Positions 8,497 to 16,180 of a DNA stretch of 41,206 bases are shown piece by piece; within the stretch, counting starts at the first letter, position 1, and each line of letters starts with the position of its first letter. Where the stretch lies: assembly GCA_025935195.1 (NCBI GenBank), contig JAICVS010000021.1, positions 1 through 41,206 of the forward strand. The letters run 5' to 3'. The stretch comes from Ktedonobacterales bacterium (GTDB lineage: Bacteria > Chloroflexota > Ktedonobacteria > Ktedonobacterales > JADMIN01). A program made the position numbers and the translations under genes. A model generated the notes under the pieces. That model saw only the letters and a list, made by a program, of their open reading frames with translations, ran no database searches and was not told where the DNA came from.

Positions 8497-8781
8497 ATGC
8501 TGGCCTTATCGGTCCTGTGGCTGCTGATCGGCGCCGTGATCGGGCTGCTCGCGAATGGCGCGCGGCTGCGCCCGGCAGCCTGGACGCGCTGGGGATGGCG
8601 TGCGCTGCCCGCGCTTGGCGCCGTCGCGGGGCCGCTCGGCGGCTGGTTGGGAACGGCGGTCTACGGCCGGCTGTTCGGCACACCGGCCGCGCTCTGGATC
8701 GCCGTCGTCGGCGTCGCACTCGGCCCCTGGCTGATCGAGTGGCTGCGCGGCCGGCCCTGGGCGCGCGCGCCTCATGCGTGA
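8497..8781 (+). CDS. Small hydrophobic membrane protein
   Basis: A 94-residue protein with two to three predicted membrane helices (about 2-20, 34-55 and 62-80) separated by short Arg-rich loops. It has a Gly-rich look like small transglycosylase-associated or holin-like proteins, but I cannot assign a family. I use the ATG at 8497, 6 nt after GGAG, rather than one four codons earlier. It follows the hydrolase gene by 30 nt, probably in one operon. Confidence 0.6.
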   Translation: MLALSVLWLLIGAVIGLLANGARLRPAAWTRWGWRALPALGAVAGPLGGWLGTAVYGRLFGTPAALWIAVVGVALGPWLIEWLRGRPWARAPHA

Positions 8782-8835
8782 ACGGTGATGAGCGGCGCCG
8801 CTCGTGTATCGCCACCTCATCCGCATATCGGGCGA

Positions 8836-8864
8836 TTGACAGGCTGTCTGTCTGTAGATACACT
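8836..8864 (+). promoter_or_regulatory. Sigma-70-type promoter
   Basis: A perfect TTGACA (8836-8841), a 17-nt spacer and TACACT (8859-8864, 4 of 6). It lies about 80 nt before the membrane-protein gene at 8943 and gives that gene its own promoter. The spacer holds a short CTGT repeat. Confidence 0.7.
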
Positions 8865-8942
8865 GCCCGCAAGCGCCGGTGAGCTCAGTCGCGCCAGGGT
8901 CGTCGAGGCGGCCGCCGTGCCCACGAAAGGATGAGGGTTGCC

Positions 8943-9617
8943 ATGACGAGGGCCGCGGTGTGGATTCTCGGCAGCATCTCCGGTCTCCTCCTCACGTTCG
9001 GTGTGTTCGCGCTGTCGCTGGAGAGTGGCTATGGGGTCAGCAGCTCGTGCGCGTCGGTGGAAGGGGCGCCACCATGCACGCCGGCAGTCGATTCCATCAC
9101 GGTCTCGCTGCCTCCGCACGCCCCAGTCCTGGCGTTCGCGGGCGTCTTGCTGCTGCTAGCCGTGCTGATCGGCCTGCCAGCCTGGATCGCAGCCCCAATT
9201 CTGGCTGAGCGCCGCGGCGCATCAAGCACGACCGCGATCCTGGTCGTCTCCATCATCTCCACGGCGCTGCTGCTCGTGACGATCTTCTCTGTCATCATTC
9301 TCTCGCCCGCGCTCACCTCACCCAAAACCTGCCTGAACGGAGCCAGCGGGGATGGCTTCCAGCAGACGTGTGTCACGGGGTCGCAAGCAGTGTGGTTGGC
9401 TGTGCTGGGCATCGGACTCGCGCCGGTGCTATCGGCCCTCGTCGTCTGTCTGCCCGCATGGACAATGGCGCTGACGCGGACGGTGCGTGGTCGCCGCTGG
9501 GGATGGTTCTCGGCGGTGCTGCTGCTATCGCCGCTCGCGTTGGTGCTCTATGGGTTCCTAGGATCGGAGCGGCGCCCAGCGCCAGCCCCAGCGCCAGCCC
9601 CAGCGCCAGCCCCATAG
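8943..9617 (+). CDS. Five-helix membrane protein with two Cys-paired loops
   Basis: A 224-residue membrane protein of no family I recognise. Hydrophobic segments lie near 5-25, 57-83, 92-115, 143-172 and 184-203. The loop after helix 1 carries a Cys pair (SSSC...PPC), and so does the loop after helix 3 (KTC...QTC); each is followed by a helix containing LPAW. This suggests an internal duplication of a helix-loop-helix unit with disulfides outside. The C-terminus is an Ala-Pro repeat encoded by a 12-nt tandem repeat. The ATG at 8943 follows GAGGG by 5 nt; another ATG four codons earlier is too close to its ribosome site. Confidence 0.6.
   Translation: MTRAAVWILGSISGLLLTFGVFALSLESGYGVSSSCASVEGAPPCTPAVDSITVSLPPHAPVLAFAGVLLLLAVLIGLPAWIAAPILAERRGASSTTAILVVSIISTALLLVTIFSVIILSPALTSPKTCLNGASGDGFQQTCVTGSQAVWLAVLGIGLAPVLSALVVCLPAWTMALTRTVRGRRWGWFSAVLLLSPLALVLYGFLGSERRPAPAPAPAPAPAP
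9579..9614 (+). repeat. 12-nt tandem repeat encoding an Ala-Pro tail
   Basis: Three near-perfect copies of a GCCAGCCCCAGC-type unit end at the stop codon of the membrane-protein gene and encode its (AP)n tail. Such arrays change copy number by slippage. Confidence 0.8.
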
Positions 9618-9654
9618 ATGCCACAGCCGGTGGTCGAGGGGCTGGCAGGGCCGG

Positions 9655-10227
9655 TCAGGGAGATGCCATGAGCTGACGGTGCGCCCAGCCGTCGGCGAGC
9701 ATGCGCGCGGCGATGGCGGCGATGTTGCGTGCGTCGTCGCGGCCGCGATGGTGCGTGCCGAGCAGCGGCAGGCCATGGAAACGCAGCGCGGCATCCATGC
9801 CGAGCGGGCGAGGCAGGCGGTAGAACTTGGCGTGGTTGTGCTTGAGGCTGATGTGCGTGGGCGCGAAGGGGTAGGGAATGCCCTTGGCGGCACACTCACG
9901 CTCGATCTGGCGCTGGTCGTAGAAGCCCCACGAAGCGAAGACGGCGCAGGCGGGATCGTAGCGCGCGGCGAGGTCGCGCAGGGCGGCGGCGAGAGGCAGC
10001 CCGCCATCTATATCAGGCTGGCGGATGGTGGTGAGCGCCGTGCAGTAGGCGCTGATGGCCGGGAATCGCTCCGGCCGGACGAACGCCTGATACTCCCGCG
10101 TGACGGCGCGTGTGGCGGTATCGAGCAGCACCGCGCCGATCTCGATGATCTCGGAGACGAAGCCGGGCGGCTCCTCACCGCGGGCATGGCAGGTGGCTTC
10201 GAGATCGAGGATGAGCAGGTTCTTCAC
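9655..10227 (-). CDS. DEDDh 3'-5' exonuclease (KapD/ERI-1-like)
   Basis: A 190-residue exonuclease of the DnaQ superfamily. Exo I is DLEATC (Asp8, Glu10), Exo II is in SWGFYDQRQ and Exo III is HHRGRDDARN, giving the DEDDh set that holds two metal ions. The close fit of DLEATC is to the KapD/ERI-1 group, which trims RNA or DNA 3' ends. I use the GTG at 10227, which follows GGGAGG by 6 nt and starts directly before the first strand; a longer frame adds 31 unlikely residues. It converges with the membrane protein across 37 nt. Confidence 0.85.
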   Translation of the reverse strand: MKNLLILDLEATCHARGEEPPGFVSEIIEIGAVLLDTATRAVTREYQAFVRPERFPAISAYCTALTTIRQPDIDGGLPLAAALRDLAARYDPACAVFASWGFYDQRQIERECAAKGIPYPFAPTHISLKHNHAKFYRLPRPLGMDAALRFHGLPLLGTHHRGRDDARNIAAIAARMLADGWAHRQLMASP

Positions 10228-10346
10228 GGCGGGCCTCCCGCGCACAGCATACACGAGGCGGACGGGGCGCGAGAAAAGGGAAGGCTGAGCCGGGCTGGTA
10301 CGTGACATGCTGGGCATCACAGTACGGTATCAGTCCTATGGCGCTT

Positions 10347-10375
10347 GTGGTACATCTGGCAGGCGTGGTACGTCT
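10347..10375. repeat. Direct repeat in divergent promoter region
   Basis: GTGGTAC(A/G)TCTG occurs at 10347-10358 and 10364-10375, a 17-nt period, between the divergent exonuclease and L,D-transpeptidase genes. It could bind a regulator as a tandem site. The remaining part of this 271-nt gap shows no other clear signal. Confidence 0.3.
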
Positions 10376-10498
10376 GATAGACATCTGGATATCGTCACCG
10401 CGTGCCACCTGCATGTGGGCGGCGGCGGGACGAGGCGAAGCGTTGTGCGTACCCGTAGTAGCGGTGTGGGCTGTGCGGACTGTTGCGGGGTGTGAGCG

Positions 10499-12319
10499 AT
10501 GGCACACATGAAGTGGGCGGGACAAATGGGCCTCCTATGGAGGCGGATGCGACCACGCCGGGCGGGGCGTCTCGTCTCCGCGCTCAGCCTGGCGCTGTTC
10601 CTCCTGAGCGCGCTGCTCAGCGCCTGCGCGCCGGACACCAGCGCGGCGGCGGATCGCGCGCATCACGCGCAGACGCGACTCGACCAGGAGATGCAAACGG
10701 CGCGCACGCACGTGCATGTGCCGGACAGCCTGCTCCAGCCCATCGTAGACCAGGAGCACACGCTCGCCGTCAGCACCAAGTCCGGCACAGAAAAAGCCTA
10801 TCAGGACGCGGCGACCGGCTACTCCAAGCTCTACGACAAGGTCATCGCCATCGAGCACATGACGCCGCGGCAGGCGCGCGCGCAGGCGCAGGCGGATTTG
10901 CAACGCTTCACCACGTCGCTGCAACACGTGGGGGATGCGGGCTTCGTCGAGGCCGCGCAATATCAGCAAGGGCTACAGAAGGCGCAGCAGCAGCTTGACG
11001 CCGCCACCACCACCACGGACTACTTCACCGCCGACGGCTTCATCCAGGCGCAGACCGCCGCGGTCGAAAAGATCGAGCCGGTCTACCAGCAGCTCCAGGC
11101 TTTGAGCGCGCTGGTAGACGCCCGCAACACCGCCCTCGGCGTCGCCGCTCCGTCGCCGCTGCCGTTGCAGTGCGCCCGCGGCTCCAACGAGGCGTACTAC
11201 TGGCCGAACCCGCTCATCACCCTCCCGTCATCATCGGCCTCACAGGCGCTCACGCTCCCCTATCAGCAGTGGCCCGCGGACGATCTCGCCCGCTTCCGCG
11301 CCGCCAGCTCAGCGGCCCAATATGACGCGCTCTCCACCCTGATCAACGCGCAGACGATGCAGCTCACCGCCGACGCGGCTGTTGCGGCCCCGGTGGAGGC
11401 GCAACGCCTGGTGCAGGCCTTCCAGGCCGACGTACAGACCTATCAGCGGAACGGCGGCAAGGACGGCTCGTTCCAGCAGCAGGCCGCGCAAGACGCCCAG
11501 GCGCTCGCTGCCGCCAAGACCCCCGCGGACTACGCCGCGCTGGCGCAGGCAGCGGGGCAGCACCGGCAGGCGTTCGCCTTGCCGCTGGTGCAAGCGCAGA
11601 CGCAGCACGACATCCAGACGCTCCAGCAGCTCGTCAATAAGGCGCAGGCCATCCAGACCATTGACCCGTCCAACAACCTGCCCTATCCCGACGGCTACGA
11701 ATACGCCTCGCCCGCGACTGGCATCGGCGACGCCCGCGACCGCCTCGCCACCGCCAAGACCCAGGAAGACTTCCAGCTTGTGGACAACGAGCTACAGATG
11801 TTCATCACCAACATCCAGGCCATGCTGAAGAACCTCGACGATTCCACCCCGTCCGATCAGCCGCATCAGACCGACCTTTCGCTGATGCAACACTACGGCA
11901 TCACCGGCACACGGGTGGTCGTCGTCTCGCTGCGCGAGCAAGAGGCACGCATGTACGACAACGGGAAGCTCGTCAAGACATCCCAGGTCACGACGGGCAA
12001 CCCCGAGCTGCCCTCGCCGCCGGGCATCCATTGCGTCTTCGCCAAGCTCGCCGACTACATGGACATCTCGCCGTTCCCGAAAAGCTCGCCGTTTTACTAC
12101 CAGCCCACCCACATCAACTTCGGCATGTATTACTCGGACTACGGCTACATCGTTCACGACGCCTGGTGGCGCAACTCGTTCGGCAAGTACACGAACCTGC
12201 CGCACTACGATCCCATCGCCTTCAACAACGGCTCCCACGGCTGCGTCAACTTCCCGCTGGACACCATGACCTGGCTCTATCCATGGGCGCAGGTCGGCAC
12301 GCCGGTGCTGGTCTACTGA
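10499..12319 (+). CDS. Lipoprotein L,D-transpeptidase (YkuD domain)
   Basis: A 606-residue exported protein. The N-terminal signal ends in a lipobox (LLSAC, Cys43), so it is probably tethered to the membrane. Residues about 45-445 are Ala/Gln-rich and mostly helical by appearance, without a family I recognise. The C-terminal YkuD domain (about 470-606) has His553 and the catalytic SHGC motif with Cys582, which makes 3-3 peptidoglycan cross-links or attaches proteins to peptidoglycan. The long helical part may act as a spacer through the wall. Start is uncertain: ATG codons at 10499, 10508, 10526 and 10547 are all in frame, and the last gives the most typical signal peptide. Confidence 0.88.
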   Translation: MAHMKWAGQMGLLWRRMRPRRAGRLVSALSLALFLLSALLSACAPDTSAAADRAHHAQTRLDQEMQTARTHVHVPDSLLQPIVDQEHTLAVSTKSGTEKAYQDAATGYSKLYDKVIAIEHMTPRQARAQAQADLQRFTTSLQHVGDAGFVEAAQYQQGLQKAQQQLDAATTTTDYFTADGFIQAQTAAVEKIEPVYQQLQALSALVDARNTALGVAAPSPLPLQCARGSNEAYYWPNPLITLPSSSASQALTLPYQQWPADDLARFRAASSAAQYDALSTLINAQTMQLTADAAVAAPVEAQRLVQAFQADVQTYQRNGGKDGSFQQQAAQDAQALAAAKTPADYAALAQAAGQHRQAFALPLVQAQTQHDIQTLQQLVNKAQAIQTIDPSNNLPYPDGYEYASPATGIGDARDRLATAKTQEDFQLVDNELQMFITNIQAMLKNLDDSTPSDQPHQTDLSLMQHYGITGTRVVVVSLREQEARMYDNGKLVKTSQVTTGNPELPSPPGIHCVFAKLADYMDISPFPKSSPFYYQPTHINFGMYYSDYGYIVHDAWWRNSFGKYTNLPHYDPIAFNNGSHGCVNFPLDTMTWLYPWAQVGTPVLVY

Positions 12320-12350
12320 GCGCGGACGGCTCGGTTCAATTCGGGTAAAA

Positions 12351-12381
12351 GAGAGCGCATCCCGCTGGGGTATGCGCTCTC
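12351..12381 (+). terminator. Hairpin terminator after the L,D-transpeptidase gene
   Basis: A perfect 10-bp stem (GAGAGCGCAT with ATGCGCTCTC) and an 11-nt loop lie 31 nt after the stop codon. The U-run on the plus strand is weak, but on the minus strand TTTT follows directly, so it may work in both directions. Confidence 0.6.
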
Positions 12382-12621
12382 ACTCTGTACACGGGCAAGC
12401 GCGATGGCGGGAATGACGGGATATTCCTCACAGCGCGGCTCATGCGTTTCGTCGTCATCCCATCCCGCGCGCCAACCGACGTCCCAGTAACGCACAGTGG
12501 CGTTACCACCCACGCGCGTGCCAGTTATGCATGTAGAACACCTCAGGGAGCACAACAGGACATCCGCGCGCCGGCGCGGGCAAATCGCGGTCGGCACTCG
12601 CGATCGCGGGGAGGCATGCTT

Positions 12622-12810
12622 ATGCTCGCGCGCCCGCTCTCGTACCTGGTCTCTCGCGTGTTCTCGCGCTCCCACGCGCGCACGCGCGGCCAGGGAATCA
12701 TCGAGTATGCGCTGATCCTGGCGCTCGTCACCCTCGTCATCATCGGCACACTGGTGATCTTCGGCAAACAGATCGTCAGCGAGTTCCAAAACATCGAGAA
12801 CAACCTGTGA
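12622..12810 (+). CDS. Flp/Fap-type pilin
   Basis: A 62-residue class IVb (Flp) prepilin. A basic leader ends at Gly23; the following QGIIEY gives the required Glu at +5 and Tyr at +6, then an uninterrupted hydrophobic stretch (ALILALVTLVIIGTLVIF). After cleavage by a prepilin peptidase about 39 residues remain, usual for Flp. I use the second ATG (12622), 7 nt after GGGGAGG; the ATG at 12616 is too close to it. No tad/rcp secretion genes are in the window, so it depends on a system encoded elsewhere. The 302 nt before it hold the terminator above and no other gene. Confidence 0.85.
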   Translation: MLARPLSYLVSRVFSRSHARTRGQGIIEYALILALVTLVIIGTLVIFGKQIVSEFQNIENNL

Positions 12811-12853
12811 GCGCCGTCCGTCATGCCTTCCCCATACGCTCACCCGGCCGCGC

Positions 12854-13270
12854 TCATGGCCGCTCCATGGCGAGGTAGGCATCGCCGGCCTCATCGGCGT
12901 GACGGCGGATAGCACGCATGAGGCCGTTGAAAGCGGCGAGCGCGCGCCACTGGAAGCCATACCGGCGGGCAAGAGCCGCACGGGCCACGCGGGCCTCGGC
13001 ATCGTTCGTGACAATGCGGCCGCGGGCGTCGAGCGCGGGACCACGAACCACCCCGGTCGCGGTGCAGGGAGCCACCGTTACGCGCGCCGTGTGGCGCAGC
13101 CGCTTCACCTTGCCAGCCTCGGCGTCAGTGTAGACGTAGAGCGTGCCGTCCCGCTCCGCAAACCAGACAGGCGTGGACACGGCCGCGCCGGAGCGCCGGA
13201 ACGTCGTCAGCGCGATGTAGCGCGCGCTGGCGAGCGGGGCGAAATATCGCGCGGCGTCGCTGGCATCCAT
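12854..13270 (-). CDS. PPOX-class probable F420-dependent oxidoreductase
   Basis: A 138-residue split-barrel protein of the pyridoxamine-phosphate-oxidase-like superfamily. It fits the class of small probable F420-dependent enzymes known from Actinomycetota and Chloroflexota: ARYIALTTFRRSGAAVSTPV at the N-terminus, then LYVYTDAEAGKVKRLRH and a VAPC strand. The substrate is unknown. It is 22 nt downstream of a membrane-protein gene on the same strand and has AAGGGG before its ATG, so the two are probably one operon. F420 use is inferred from family resemblance only. Confidence 0.75.
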   Translation of the reverse strand: MDASDAARYFAPLASARYIALTTFRRSGAAVSTPVWFAERDGTLYVYTDAEAGKVKRLRHTARVTVAPCTATGVVRGPALDARGRIVTNDAEARVARAALARRYGFQWRALAAFNGLMRAIRRHADEAGDAYLAMERP

Positions 13271-13292
13271 CAGTACCCCTTGCGATTCGTGC

Positions 13293-13814
13293 TCAGGCGT
13301 CGCTCAGCGTCTGGCGCACCAACCAGCCGAACCACCCCAGCCCCGCGAACAGGATGAGCGAGAGCAGCAGCGGCAGCGCACGACTCGCATCCAGCCAGAA
13401 CGGCGCCGGGAACGAGCTGGCACCAGCCCCTCCACCCGTCGCGGCGAAGGTCGCGGGCGCGGCGAGCAGCGCACTGGCGGTGAAGATCACCGCCGCCCAC
13501 CACGGCAGCACCGCCATCGCGACAGCCGCGCGCCAGGTGGAGGAATAGAGGCCGATCACCGCCGGCAGTGTGAAGATGGCGATCCCGATCAGCACAGCGA
13601 GCAGGGGCGTCGTCGGTTGCGCGGCTGTGCCACAGGGCGAGGAACAGCCATACAACCCACCCCCACGGCCAAAAGACGAGGCTGTCAGGAAGAGCAGAAT
13701 AGCTTGGATGGCGGCCAGCGCCAGCAGCATACCACCAGCGGCCGAGCCTGGGCGCTTGACGCGCAGCCGGAGCGTCCAGTGATCTTTTGTGCGCGGCTTC
13801 ATGTTGACGGCCAT
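13293..13814 (-). CDS. Four-helix membrane protein of unknown function
   Basis: A 173-residue membrane protein with a basic N-terminus (MAVNMKPRTKDH) and four hydrophobic segments (about 27-48, 69-92, 97-123 and 147-168). One loop contains a Cys pair (GCSSPC). I recognise no family. The ATG at 13814 follows GGAGG by 6 nt; a longer open frame upstream lacks a ribosome site. It leads the PPOX gene. Confidence 0.6.
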   Translation of the reverse strand: MAVNMKPRTKDHWTLRLRVKRPGSAAGGMLLALAAIQAILLFLTASSFGRGGGLYGCSSPCGTAAQPTTPLLAVLIGIAIFTLPAVIGLYSSTWRAAVAMAVLPWWAAVIFTASALLAAPATFAATGGGAGASSFPAPFWLDASRALPLLLSLILFAGLGWFGWLVRQTLSDA

Positions 13815-14170
13815 ATAAGGCCTCCGCTTCTGAACTACACGACACGCACGCCAACGGCGCTGGGAAAGGCAAATGCGCATGAGCGCCTGCGCTCAGTATG
13901 CGGAACGCGCCGGTCGCCCGTCAATACCAACCGCCCACCTCTCTCCCCAACTGGTGCCGGTTGGTTTCGTAGCCGTAGGCCCCAGATGTGTGGTTTCAGC
14001 CGCTGGTCCGCTCTCCATCCGGCGCATTCTCGCCTCATTTCTCCTTCCTTCGCTCCTTCCCTTGGGCCTTCCCTCGTGAGGGTGCTTTGCCGCCGCTCGC
14101 GCCGTGTGCTAGACTGCGCGCACAGGATGCGGCCGTTCCACATGAAACCAGCACCCGAAGGGAGCGCGCC
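13815..14170. other. Intergenic region between divergent genes
   Basis: This 356-nt gap separates the membrane-protein gene from the decarboxylase cassette. Apart from the promoter at 14087-14115 and a short palindrome (CCCTCGTGAGGG, 14071-14082) just before it, I see no gene or RNA. Confidence 0.5.
14087..14115 (+). promoter_or_regulatory. Promoter of the decarboxylase-cyclase operon
   Basis: TTGCCG (14087-14092), a 17-nt spacer ending in TGC, and TAGACT (14110-14115). The TGN just before the hexamer makes an extended -10. It is 55 nt before the first gene of the cassette. The palindrome at 14071-14082 lies directly upstream. Confidence 0.5.
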
Positions 14171-14683
14171 ATGCCCGTCTCCGTTGCCAATTCCCGCCTG
14201 ATCTACGAAGCGCTCAAGTCCTGCGATGTGAAGCTGCTCTCCGCGCTGCCTGAGACCTGGCTGGTCCACCTGATGCGCATGGCGGACGACGATCCCGACA
14301 TGACGCTGGTGCGCATCGCCAAGGAGGAGGAGGCCATCGGCATCTCGGCCGGCGCGCATCTGGCCGGGGTGAACTCGGCGCTGCTGATGCAGAATCACGG
14401 CTTCTTCGCCGCCATCAATCCCATCGTCTCGCTGGCGCTGCTCTACAAGATTCCGCTGCTGATGCTGATCAGCTATCGCGGCCACTGGGGCGAGAAAGAC
14501 CCCTGGCAGACGCAGGGCGGGCTGGCGACCGAGCCGCTCTTGCGCGCGCTCAACATCCCCATCTGGCACCTCAACACCACCGCCGACATCCCACGGCGCA
14601 TCAAGGACGCGCAGACGCTGGCGCACGCCGCGCTGCATCCCGTCGCCGTGCTGCTCTCGCGCGAGCTGATGTGGGAAGAGTAA
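14171..14683 (+). CDS. Thiamine-diphosphate decarboxylase, alpha-type subunit (ComD-like)
   Basis: A 170-residue PYR-type domain of a split ThDP enzyme. The conserved Glu that activates the cofactor is in RIAKEEEAIGISAGAHLAG, followed by LLMQNHGFFAAINPIVSLAL and a YKIPLLMLISYRG strand, the pattern of sulfopyruvate decarboxylase alpha (ComD) and phosphonopyruvate decarboxylase. It forms an active site only with the beta subunit encoded 32 nt downstream. Substrate is probably a small 2-oxo acid such as sulfopyruvate, but sequence alone does not fix it. The ATG follows AAGGGAG by 6 nt. First gene of a three-gene operon. Confidence 0.82.
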   Translation: MPVSVANSRLIYEALKSCDVKLLSALPETWLVHLMRMADDDPDMTLVRIAKEEEAIGISAGAHLAGVNSALLMQNHGFFAAINPIVSLALLYKIPLLMLISYRGHWGEKDPWQTQGGLATEPLLRALNIPIWHLNTTADIPRRIKDAQTLAHAALHPVAVLLSRELMWEE

Positions 14684-14715
14684 CGAGCGAGCGAGTGAGA
14701 GAGGAGGAATCTGCC

Positions 14716-15297
14716 ATGCTGCGCGCGGACGCATTGGAGGCGATCTACCCCGATCTGGAGCGGCGCATCGTCGTCACGATCATGGGCGCGGTGGCGGCGG
14801 AGCTGTATACGCTCGGCCACCGGCACAACTTCTTCTATCTGGAGCACGCGATGGGGCTGGCCTCCTCGATGGGGCTGGGTATCGCGCTGGCGCTGCCGGA
14901 GCAGCCAGTGATCGTGCTCGACGGCGACGGCTCGCTCTTGATGAACCTCGGCACGCTGAGTACGCTGGCGCGCTACAAACCGGGCAACCTGCTGCATATC
15001 GTCTTCGACAACGAGAGCCTGCTCTCAGTCGGCGGCTTCCCTACCGCTACATCCACCGGCACAGACCTGGCCGGCATCGCGCGTGCCGCCGGCGTGCCGC
15101 GCGTGGCCGAGACCGATACGCCGGCGGACTTGAAGGCGGCGGTGGAGGAGGCGCTGGCGAGCAACACGCTGACCACCATCGTCTCCAAGGTCGAGGCGGT
15201 CGGCCCGAAGACCTTCCACATGGATCTGCCGCTCCTGGAGAACCGCTTCCAGTTTCGCCGCTACCTGGAGGGCCTGCGCGGGCAGGCGCATGAGTAG
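14716..15297 (+). CDS. Thiamine-diphosphate decarboxylase, beta-type subunit (ComE-like)
   Basis: A 193-residue PP-type domain that binds the diphosphate and Mg ion of ThDP through the GDGSLLMNLGTL...FDNES motif (GDG to N, about residues 75-106). It matches sulfopyruvate decarboxylase beta (ComE) in size and order. The C-terminal stretch KTFHMDLPLLENRFQFRRYL is also typical. With the alpha subunit it would decarboxylate a 2-oxo acid to an aldehyde. The start is the ATG at 14716 with AGGAGG 8 nt upstream; a longer frame from 14671 reads through the previous stop region and is unlikely. Confidence 0.82.
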   Translation: MLRADALEAIYPDLERRIVVTIMGAVAAELYTLGHRHNFFYLEHAMGLASSMGLGIALALPEQPVIVLDGDGSLLMNLGTLSTLARYKPGNLLHIVFDNESLLSVGGFPTATSTGTDLAGIARAAGVPRVAETDTPADLKAAVEEALASNTLTTIVSKVEAVGPKTFHMDLPLLENRFQFRRYLEGLRGQAHE

Positions 15298-15335
15298 TGA
15301 GTGAGTGATCGCACGTTGGCATGAAGGAGGCGCGC

Positions 15336-16127
15336 ATGTACAGCTTCAAGCCCGACATCCTCGCGCAGCTCATTGAACAGTTGGACGGCGGTGGTCTGAA
15401 GGTGGTGGACCTGACGACACCGCTGGGGCCGGAGACGCCGGTGATCGATCTACCGCCGATGTTCGCGCCCTCGCCGGGGCTGACGCTGACCGAGATCTCG
15501 CGCTACAACGAGGCTGGGCCGGCGTGGTACTGGAACGTGCTGCACCTGGGCGAGCATACCGGCACCCACTTCGATGCGCCCATCCACTGGGTGAGCGGCA
15601 AAGACCTGCCCAACAACGCCACCGACACCATCCCGCCGCGCAAGTTCATTGGGCCGGCCTGCGTGCTCGACCTCACCAGCGATGTCGAGCGCAATCCCGA
15701 CTTCCTGCTAACCGTCGAGCGCATCCAGGCGTGGGAGCGGGACAATGGGCAGATTCCGGCGGGCGCGTGGGTGCTGCTGCGCACGGGCTGGAGCAAGCGC
15801 ACCTCGAAAGAAGAGTTCCTGAACGCGGGCGAGGGCGGCGCGCACTCGCCGGGCTTCGCGCCGGAATGCTCGCAGTGGTTGGCGACGCAACGCGACATTC
15901 TGGGCGTGGGCGTCGAGACGGTCGGCACCGACGCGGGGCAGGCGGGGGGATTCACGTCGCCCTTCCCCAACCACAACTTCATGCACGGCAACGGCCGCTT
16001 CGGCATCACCAGCCTGATCAACCTGGATCAACTGCCGACGACCGGCGCCGTCGTGATCGCCGCGCCGCTCAAGATCGTCGGCGGCTCCGGCAGCCCGCTG
16101 CGCGTCATCGCCATCGCGCCAGCGTAA
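15336..16127 (+). CDS. Cyclase-family metal-dependent hydrolase
   Basis: A 263-residue protein of the cyclase/kynurenine-formamidase family (PF04199-type fold). The metal-binding motif HTGTHFDAPIHW is complete. Relatives hydrolyse formylkynurenine, isatin or small lactams and lactones. It follows the decarboxylase beta gene by 38 nt and starts at an ATG 5 nt after AAGGAGG, so it belongs to the same operon. The context suggests it opens a ring or amide to produce, or acts beside, the 2-oxo acid the decarboxylase uses. The family call is safe; the reaction is not known. Confidence 0.85.
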   Translation: MYSFKPDILAQLIEQLDGGGLKVVDLTTPLGPETPVIDLPPMFAPSPGLTLTEISRYNEAGPAWYWNVLHLGEHTGTHFDAPIHWVSGKDLPNNATDTIPPRKFIGPACVLDLTSDVERNPDFLLTVERIQAWERDNGQIPAGAWVLLRTGWSKRTSKEEFLNAGEGGAHSPGFAPECSQWLATQRDILGVGVETVGTDAGQAGGFTSPFPNHNFMHGNGRFGITSLINLDQLPTTGAVVIAAPLKIVGGSGSPLRVIAIAPA

Positions 16128-16132
16128 GGAAG

Positions 16133-16170
16133 TCCTCACCCCAATCCCCTCTCCCCACGGGGAGAGGGGA
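16133..16170. repeat. Dispersed hairpin repeat, copy 1 (terminator-like)
   Basis: TCCTCACCCCAA precedes a perfect 12-bp stem (TCCCCTCTCCCC with GGGGAGAGGGGA) closed by only AC. It sits between the convergent cyclase and aminotransferase genes and is related, in inverted orientation, to the element at 18804-18845. No U-run follows. Confidence 0.75.
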
Positions 16171-16180
16171 GCTACACGCT

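Noticed and set aside
12442..12621. Longer N-terminus for the Flp pilin
   Set aside because: The extra 60 codons have no ribosome site and would destroy the short basic prepilin leader.
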